62,678 bases of DNA from Acinetobacter sp. BY419 (lineage in GTDB: Bacteria; Pseudomonadota; Gammaproteobacteria; Pseudomonadales; Moraxellaceae). The notes below the pieces were generated by a model. That model was not told where the DNA came from. It did not search any database and was given only the letters and a program-made list of their open reading frames with translations. Location: positions 1-62,678 of the forward strand of contig NZ_JAGFXZ010000017.1 of the NCBI RefSeq assembly GCF_019038395.1, given 5' to 3'. A program made the position numbers and the translations under genes. This document shows, in pieces, positions 57,349 to 62,678 of the stretch. Positions within the stretch are counted from its first letter, which is position 1. Each line of letters begins with the position of its first letter.

Positions 57349-60300
57349 ATGTTTAACAAAGTTCTCATCGCCAACCGTGGTGCAATCGCTTGTCGTGTCA
57401 TTCGGACCCTAAAAAAATTAGGCATCCAGTCTGTAGCTGTTTATTCAGAAGCAGACCGTGACTCGCTACACGTGACACTAGCGGATGAAGCGGTGTATAT
57501 CGGTGAAGCGCCAGCCAGCCAAAGCTATTTAAACGTTGAAAAAATTCTGCAGGTGGCGAAACAAACCGGCGCACAAGCGATTCATCCAGGTTATGGTTTC
57601 TTGTCTGAAAATGCTGAATTTTGTGATCTATGTGAATCACAAGGCATTGCCTTTATTGGTCCAAATTCAAATCAGATGCGGGAGTTTGGCTTAAAGCACA
57701 CCGCGCGTGAACTTGCGATTCAAGCCGATGTACCGTTACTTCCGGGTAGTCAGTTACTTGCTGATGAAGCTGAAGCATTAACGGAAGCAGAGCGTATTGG
57801 TTATCCAGTGATGCTGAAAAGTACTGCGGGTGGTGGTGGAATCGGCATGCGTCTGGTGTGGAACGAAGCCGAACTCAAAGATGCTTATGCCACCGTGTCG
57901 TATCTTGCTCAAGCCAACTTTAAAGATGCCGGCTTGTATCTAGAGAAATTTGTGCAAAATGCCCGTCATATTGAAGTACAAATCTTTGGTGATGGCCAAG
58001 GTAACGTCATTGCACTGGGGGAGCGAGATTGTTCAGTGCAACGTCGTAACCAGAAAGTGATCGAAGAAACGCCTGCACCGCACATCAATGATGAACAGCG
58101 AGCCTATATCCAAAATGTTGCGATTCAATTGATGCAGTCGGTGAATTACCGTTCTGCCGGTACAGTTGAATTTGTAATGGATACCGACACTAAAGAATTC
58201 TATTTCCTGGAAGTGAATACCCGTCTCCAAGTTGAGCACGGCGTGACTGAGCAAGTCTTTGGTGTGGACTTGGTCGAATGGATGGTGACGCTTGCCAGCG
58301 GTGATTGGACTGCGCCAACTGAAAAGCTCGAATCTCAAGGTCATTCAATTCAGGTACGTCTCTATGCCGAAGACCCGATTAAGAACTTTCAGCCAAGCGC
58401 AGGGCTTTTGACACACGTTGAATTTGATGCCAATGCCCGTAATGAAACGTGGGTAGAAACCGGCTCGAATGTATCGTCGTTCTATGACCCGATGATTGCC
58501 AAAATCATTGTGACGAGTGATTCTCGTGATTCTGCCATTCAAGCCATGACGGATACTTTGGCTAAAACTTCGGTTGCCGGCATTGAAACCAATCTTGAAT
58601 ATCTGCAAAACATTATTGACGGTGACGTATTTAAAGCGGGTACGCAAACCACTCGCTTTTTAAATACTTTTGAATGGAAAACCCAAAAAATTGAAGTCCT
58701 GCAAGCTGGTATTCAAACCGCCGTGCAAGATGTGACAGGGCGTTTGGGCTATTGGGATGTCGGTGTGCCACCATCGGGTGCGATTGATCCACTGTCTTTA
58801 AATGTTGCAAACCAGATTTTAGGCAATGCGTATAACACCGCAGGTCTTGAATGTACGCTGCAAGGACCAACTTTAAAATTCCATTGTGACAGCCAGATTG
58901 TCCTTGCCGGGGGTGATATGCCATCAACACTAGATGGTATCGCGGTAACGATGTGGCAAACCGTCAATGTGAGAAAAGGTCAGATTTTGAAATGTGGCAA
59001 AATCGCCACAGGTTGCCGTACCTATATCGGCATCAAAGGCGGTCTGAATGTCCCTGAATATCTAGGCTCACAAGCGACCTTTACCCTGGGGCAGTTTGGC
59101 GGTCATGCAGGGCGTAATTTGCTCATTGGCGATATGCTGCCAATCACAGCATTTACATCGAATGAAGTCAAAGCATTAGCGGAAGATCAACTTCCGACAT
59201 TCTCAAATTCTTGGGAAATTGCGGTGATGTATGGTCCACATGGTGCGCCGGATTTCTTTACCAAAAATGATATTGATACCTTCTTTGCCAATACCTTTGA
59301 GATTCACTTTAACTCAAGCCGTACCGGTATCCGTTTGATTGGGCCAAAACCGGAATGGGCGCGTCAGGATGGCGGTGAAGCAGGTCTGCATCCATCCAAT
59401 ATCCATGACAATGCCTATGCTATTGGTGCGATTGATTTCACTGGTGATATGCCAATTATTCTCGGCCCAGATGGTCCAAGCCTAGGTGGCTTTGTTTGCC
59501 CTGCGGTGGTGATTAATTCTGAATTGTGGAAACTCGGTCAGCTTAAAGCGGGCGATAAAGTCAAATTTATCCCTGTCAGCTATCACCAAGCGAAACTTTT
59601 AAATGAAAAATATCATGCTCAGTTAGAAGCATCAGATACTCAAACTGTGGCTTTTGATGAATCATTCTATCCTGAAATCAGCACGCTTAAATCGGCAGTT
59701 TTAGATACCTTAAAAAGTCAAAATGGTACGCCTGATGTGGTGTATCGTCCTGCCGGCAACAACTACATGCTGGTGGAATATGGCGATCTGGTGCTGGATC
59801 TGAATTTACGCTTCCGTATTCATGCCTTAATGCAATGGGTGCAACAGCAAAACATCGTAGGCATCATTGACCTGACTCCGGGTATCCGCTCCCTGCAAAT
59901 CCATTTTGATTCCATCAAGCTCGATCAAACTGATTTACTGCGTTTATTGCAAGTCGCTGAAGCGGAATTGCCTGATGTAACGGAAATGCAAGTGCCATCA
60001 CGTACCGTATATTTACCACTGGCTTGGGAAGATTCACAAACCCAACTTGCGACTGAGCGTTATATGCAGACGGTGCGTCCTGATGCGCCGTGGTGTCCGG
60101 ACAATATCGAATTTATCCGCCGTATTAATGGCTTAAAAGACAAACAAGCCGTGAAAGATGTGGTGTATAACGCAAGTTATTTGGTTATGGGTTTGGGCGA
60201 TGTGTATTTGGGTGCGCCTGTGGCAACGCCACTTGATCCGCGTCAGCGTTTGGTGACCACCAAATATAACCCTGCACGGACTTGGACACCTGAAAATGCC

Positions 60301-60954
60301 GTGGGTATTGGCGGCGCGTATATGTGTGTATACGGGATGGAAGGCCCGGGCGGTTATCAGTTCGTGGGTCGTACCACGCAAATGTGGTCACGCTACCGTA
60401 AAAACCCAGACTTTGAGCAAGACATGCCGTGGTTACTGCGCTTCTTTGACCAAATCAAGTTTTATGAAGTGTCGGAAACTGAACTCATGCACATGCGTGA
60501 GGACTTTAAAGCAGGTCGTTTAAAACTGCGCATTGAAGACGGTGTACTAAACCTGAAAGAATACAACGACTTTTTAGATAAAAACCAAGAATCCATTTCT
60601 GCATTTAAATCTGTGCAACAAGCCAACTTTGATGCAGAGCGCCATCGCTGGCATGAAGCAGGGCTTGCAGAATATGTGTCTGAAAGTTTGGATGCTGTGG
60701 ATGATGGTGAAGGTGTTGAAATTCCTGATGGTGGTTGTGCGGTGGAATCGCATATGCCGGGTTCGATCTGGAAAATTGAATGTGCATCGGGGGATATTGT
60801 GGAAGAAGGTGCAACGCTTGCTGTGATTGAAGCGATGAAGATCGAGATTCCGATTATTGCGCCTGAGCGTATGCGTGTAGATGCGATTACCATTGAAAAA
60901 GGGCAAACGGTGAAAACGGGACAAGTGTTGTTTACCTTGGCACCAGTGGCTTGA
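57349..60954 (+). CDS. Biotin-dependent guanidine (urea-type) carboxylase
   Basis: A 1201-residue cytosolic enzyme. The N-terminal about 450 residues are biotin carboxylase (MFNKVLIANRGAIACRVIRT; ATP-grasp loop STAGGGGIGMRLV; EVNTRLQVEHGVTE). Residues about 460-1060 are the KipI/KipA-like urea carboxyltransferase region (GYWDVGVPPSGAIDPLSL; KYNPARTWTPENAVGIGGAY). The C terminus is a biotinyl domain with Lys1164 in EAMK. The family is annotated as urea carboxylase, but the riboswitch and the two deiminase subunits argue for guanidine carboxylase. The partner allophanate hydrolase is not adjacent. Confidence 0.88.
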   Translation: MFNKVLIANRGAIACRVIRTLKKLGIQSVAVYSEADRDSLHVTLADEAVYIGEAPASQSYLNVEKILQVAKQTGAQAIHPGYGFLSENAEFCDLCESQGIAFIGPNSNQMREFGLKHTARELAIQADVPLLPGSQLLADEAEALTEAERIGYPVMLKSTAGGGGIGMRLVWNEAELKDAYATVSYLAQANFKDAGLYLEKFVQNARHIEVQIFGDGQGNVIALGERDCSVQRRNQKVIEETPAPHINDEQRAYIQNVAIQLMQSVNYRSAGTVEFVMDTDTKEFYFLEVNTRLQVEHGVTEQVFGVDLVEWMVTLASGDWTAPTEKLESQGHSIQVRLYAEDPIKNFQPSAGLLTHVEFDANARNETWVETGSNVSSFYDPMIAKIIVTSDSRDSAIQAMTDTLAKTSVAGIETNLEYLQNIIDGDVFKAGTQTTRFLNTFEWKTQKIEVLQAGIQTAVQDVTGRLGYWDVGVPPSGAIDPLSLNVANQILGNAYNTAGLECTLQGPTLKFHCDSQIVLAGGDMPSTLDGIAVTMWQTVNVRKGQILKCGKIATGCRTYIGIKGGLNVPEYLGSQATFTLGQFGGHAGRNLLIGDMLPITAFTSNEVKALAEDQLPTFSNSWEIAVMYGPHGAPDFFTKNDIDTFFANTFEIHFNSSRTGIRLIGPKPEWARQDGGEAGLHPSNIHDNAYAIGAIDFTGDMPIILGPDGPSLGGFVCPAVVINSELWKLGQLKAGDKVKFIPVSYHQAKLLNEKYHAQLEASDTQTVAFDESFYPEISTLKSAVLDTLKSQNGTPDVVYRPAGNNYMLVEYGDLVLDLNLRFRIHALMQWVQQQNIVGIIDLTPGIRSLQIHFDSIKLDQTDLLRLLQVAEAELPDVTEMQVPSRTVYLPLAWEDSQTQLATERYMQTVRPDAPWCPDNIEFIRRINGLKDKQAVKDVVYNASYLVMGLGDVYLGAPVATPLDPRQRLVTTKYNPARTWTPENAVGIGGAYMCVYGMEGPGGYQFVGRTTQMWSRYRKNPDFEQDMPWLLRFFDQIKFYEVSETELMHMREDFKAGRLKLRIEDGVLNLKEYNDFLDKNQESISAFKSVQQANFDAERHRWHEAGLAEYVSESLDAVDDGEGVEIPDGGCAVESHMPGSIWKIECASGDIVEEGATLAVIEAMKIEIPIIAPERMRVDAITIEKGQTVKTGQVLFTLAPVA

Positions 60955-60969
60955 TGAGGAAAAATAAAA

Positions 60970-60989
60970 AAGACCGCTTAGGCGGTCTT
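60970..60989 (-). terminator. Terminator shared with the leftward coiled-coil gene
   Basis: AAGACCGC (60970-60977) and GCGGTCTT (60982-60989) with a 4-nt loop. On the minus strand it is followed by TTTTATTTT, and the stem overlaps the stop codon of the leftward gene. It may also stop the carboxylase transcript, though the plus-strand T tract is weak. Confidence 0.75.
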
Positions 60990-61926
60990 ATTGTTTATGT
61001 GATTTTATTATATCTAATAGTTTATCAATTGTTGAATGAAAATTTTTAGGAATATCAATATCAAGTTCTGATTTGTCAGTTTCCACATTTTCTTTCTTAT
61101 TAAAGTATATAGGTACTAACTCTTTTCTTATAGCTAATTTATCAGCATCATCCATTTTACTAATAAACGGCTCAAGAGCAGAGAGTTGTAGAAATGTTTT
61201 ATGATTTTCTTGATATGTTTCATAATGCTTGGTTGCTTGTCTTGCTAAGTATATAGCGAGTACAAAGAACATTAAGGCAATGGACATACGAGCGGTTAGT
61301 GAATAGTAATTGACATCTACTGGTGGATTACTACCCCAATATTCAAATATAGGTATTAGTAAAACTATAATGGTGGTAATAATTGCTCCTATTATAGAAA
61401 AAGTTGTGTATTTTCTATAGGTTTTATATTCTGTATTTTCTTCTTCAGCTTTTGATTTATAATTTTGAGTTAACTCATAAACACCAGATTTTTCTACTAA
61501 AGTCAGAAAGTCTTTATGGGTTTTTTTTATATTATTTGTTTCGGTTATTAAACTGGAACTTAAAGTATTAAATTTCGTATTTATATTTTTTTCTATGCTT
61601 GATAAATTACCATCAATTATATTTTTCTTTTCATTAATAGATTTATTTAAAATAAAGTCATAATTATTTATATTATTTTGAATTTTCATAAAACCATCTT
61701 TAAGTTCTAGATATGAGTTATCAAATGTAATTTGTTTTTGATTAAGGGAATTGAATTTGGATTCTAGATCAGAAAATATATTTAATGAATTACTTTTAAT
61801 CTCATTATAGCTGTAATTTAGATTAGATTCTAATTTTTTGGATAGATCATCAATCCGATTTTTTAAGTTTAGGATTATAGGGGATTCTATTTCGTTAAAA
61901 TAATAAAAATAAGCTTGATTTACTAT
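60988..61926 (-). pseudogene. Distal part of an interrupted coiled-coil membrane protein gene
   Basis: From the TAA at 61927-61929 the same frame stays open for 312 codons to 60988. The first 79 codons lack an ATG; the first ATG (61689) would give 233 residues. The protein is Asn/Lys/Ser-rich coiled coil up to about 61470. Two membrane segments follow (IIGAIITTIIVLLIPIF and MSIALMFFVLAIYLA), then a soluble tail with LSALEPFISKMDDADKLAI. Function not recognised. Base composition is far more AT-rich than the neighbours, suggesting transfer. A separate, internally started gene is the alternative. Confidence 0.55.
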
Positions 61927-62445
61927 TTAAATGTCATAGATAAAGCTTTTAATTTTATTTATAATATCGTGATAATTTGAAGTTATATTTTTAAGTGAAT
62001 TCTCTTTTAAATTAAGGTTTCTCTTTACTTGATCCTCACTGGGGTTGACAACTTTATCCCCAATATTCTTTCTAAACTCTATTAAATCTTTAAGATTACC
62101 TGATTCTTTTTTTATTAAGTTTGCGTCATAAATTAAAATATTAATTTTTGAGTCAAGCATATTTAATATGGATTCAGACATATACTCAAAATTGTTTTTA
62201 TTAAACTCAATACTTAAAGAATTTATGTTTTTAGTGATTAAATCTAAATTTAATATTAAGTAATTAAAATCTATTGGTAATCTGTTTGAATTTATTATAT
62301 TAAAAAGCTTTTTACTTGAATCATTTTTTTGTTCTTCATCACGAACAATCTGACGTAAAATTTGCTGAAAACTTTTGGTTTCATTTTGAATATCATCAAA
62401 AGTATTCTTTATATGTGAAATCAGATTTTGTTTTATTTTATCCAT
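61927..62445 (-). CDS. Proximal part of the interrupted coiled-coil protein gene
   Basis: A 172-residue Asn/Lys/Ile-rich, largely helical protein starting MDKIKQNLISHIKNTF. It has no membrane segment or known motif. It ends SFIYDI at a TAA, after which the identical frame continues without break into the membrane-protein part. The whole would be 485 codons without the stop. No good ribosome site precedes the ATG. Function unknown; AT-rich composition suggests acquired DNA. Confidence 0.5.
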   Translation of the reverse strand: MDKIKQNLISHIKNTFDDIQNETKSFQQILRQIVRDEEQKNDSSKKLFNIINSNRLPIDFNYLILNLDLITKNINSLSIEFNKNNFEYMSESILNMLDSKINILIYDANLIKKESGNLKDLIEFRKNIGDKVVNPSEDQVKRNLNLKENSLKNITSNYHDIINKIKSFIYDI

Positions 62446-62678
62446 AAAGTATTCAATTCATTAAATTTAAAAGAAATATCTCCAAACTATATTCTAATTT
62501 TTTCAAAATTAAAAGTTAAATCTAGATCGAAATTTGAAGTATGTATATGTTTTAATTAACCTGAATCCTGCTTAAGCCGATGATTTCATAATTTGAATTT
62601 TTGGCTTATTTCGATGGGTTAATTGATATGCACATAGCGAAGCATAAATTCCGCTGAGAAATCCATGAAGACTACGTG
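62446..62678. other. AT-rich right edge
   Basis: No gene is supported. The last 80 bp have more balanced composition (GCACATAGCGAAGC, AAATTCCGCTGAG) than the preceding coiled-coil gene, so the edge of the AT-rich segment may lie near 62560. Confidence 0.35.

Noticed and set aside
57349..60954. Urea carboxylase acting in urea breakdown
   Set aside because: The guanidine-I riboswitch and the absence of an adjacent allophanate hydrolase make guanidine the better substrate, though urea activity cannot be excluded by sequence.

Overview
The window looks like a chromosomal segment of an Acinetobacter-type gammaproteobacterium. Coding DNA is of low-to-moderate GC with AT-rich gaps. It holds a complete benzoate/catechol branch of the beta-ketoadipate pathway with a BenM/CatM-type LysR regulator, a DcaP/BenP-type porin, a PilU ATPase, an AlkK-like acyl-CoA ligase and a ferredoxin-reductase/desaturase pair. 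No rRNA, tRNA or CRISPR array was seen.

Layout. Positions 1-127 look like the end of an insertion sequence. Then come pilU (685-1881), an MFS exporter, gcvH, an AraC regulator, an ABC exporter, a solitary ParA-like ATPase and an MscS-type channel. After a 1 kb AT-rich gap follow a malic/malolactic-family enzyme, DUF2058 and YoaK-like genes and sstT. Positions 15180-18744 hold a sulfur block: a SulP permease, an ArsR regulator with the cysteine pattern of BigR/YgaV persulfide sensors, and cysteine synthase. Positions 18866-22307 are a copper block: a CueR-type promoter, copA with three metal-binding domains, cueR and a small HMA chaperone. Positions 22392-28151 hold a TetR regulator divergent from an acyl-CoA dehydrogenase / thiolase / CoA-transferase operon. 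A zinc metallopeptidase, a GNAT enzyme, a PAS-domain gene remnant and an EamA transporter follow.

Positions 31625-46953 are the aromatic catabolic island. Twelve co-directional genes (catB-catC-catA-benA-benB-benC-benD-benE-catI-catJ-catF-catD) take benzoate through catechol and cis,cis-muconate to acetyl-CoA and succinyl-CoA. One divergent BenM-like regulator gene follows, then benK (uptake) and benP (porin). The ben genes sit inside the cat genes and only one regulator is visible. Every junction of 58 nt or more in the 12-gene run carries a stem-loop, while the shorter junctions show none.

Positions 47001-54424 hold a MocR-type regulator, an acyl-CoA ligase, a ferredoxin reductase with a fatty-acid desaturase, a lipoprotein and a HAD hydrolase. 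Positions 54707-60954 hold a LysR gene, then a sigma-54 promoter feeding a guanidine-I (ykkC) riboswitch and a three-gene operon. This operon would usually be annotated as two urea-amidolyase-associated proteins plus urea carboxylase. The riboswitch argues that it is a guanidine degradation operon under both nitrogen-limitation and guanidine control. The allophanate hydrolase that would finish the pathway is not next to it. The window ends in a very AT-rich stretch with a coiled-coil/membrane protein gene whose single reading frame is split by one in-frame TAA codon.
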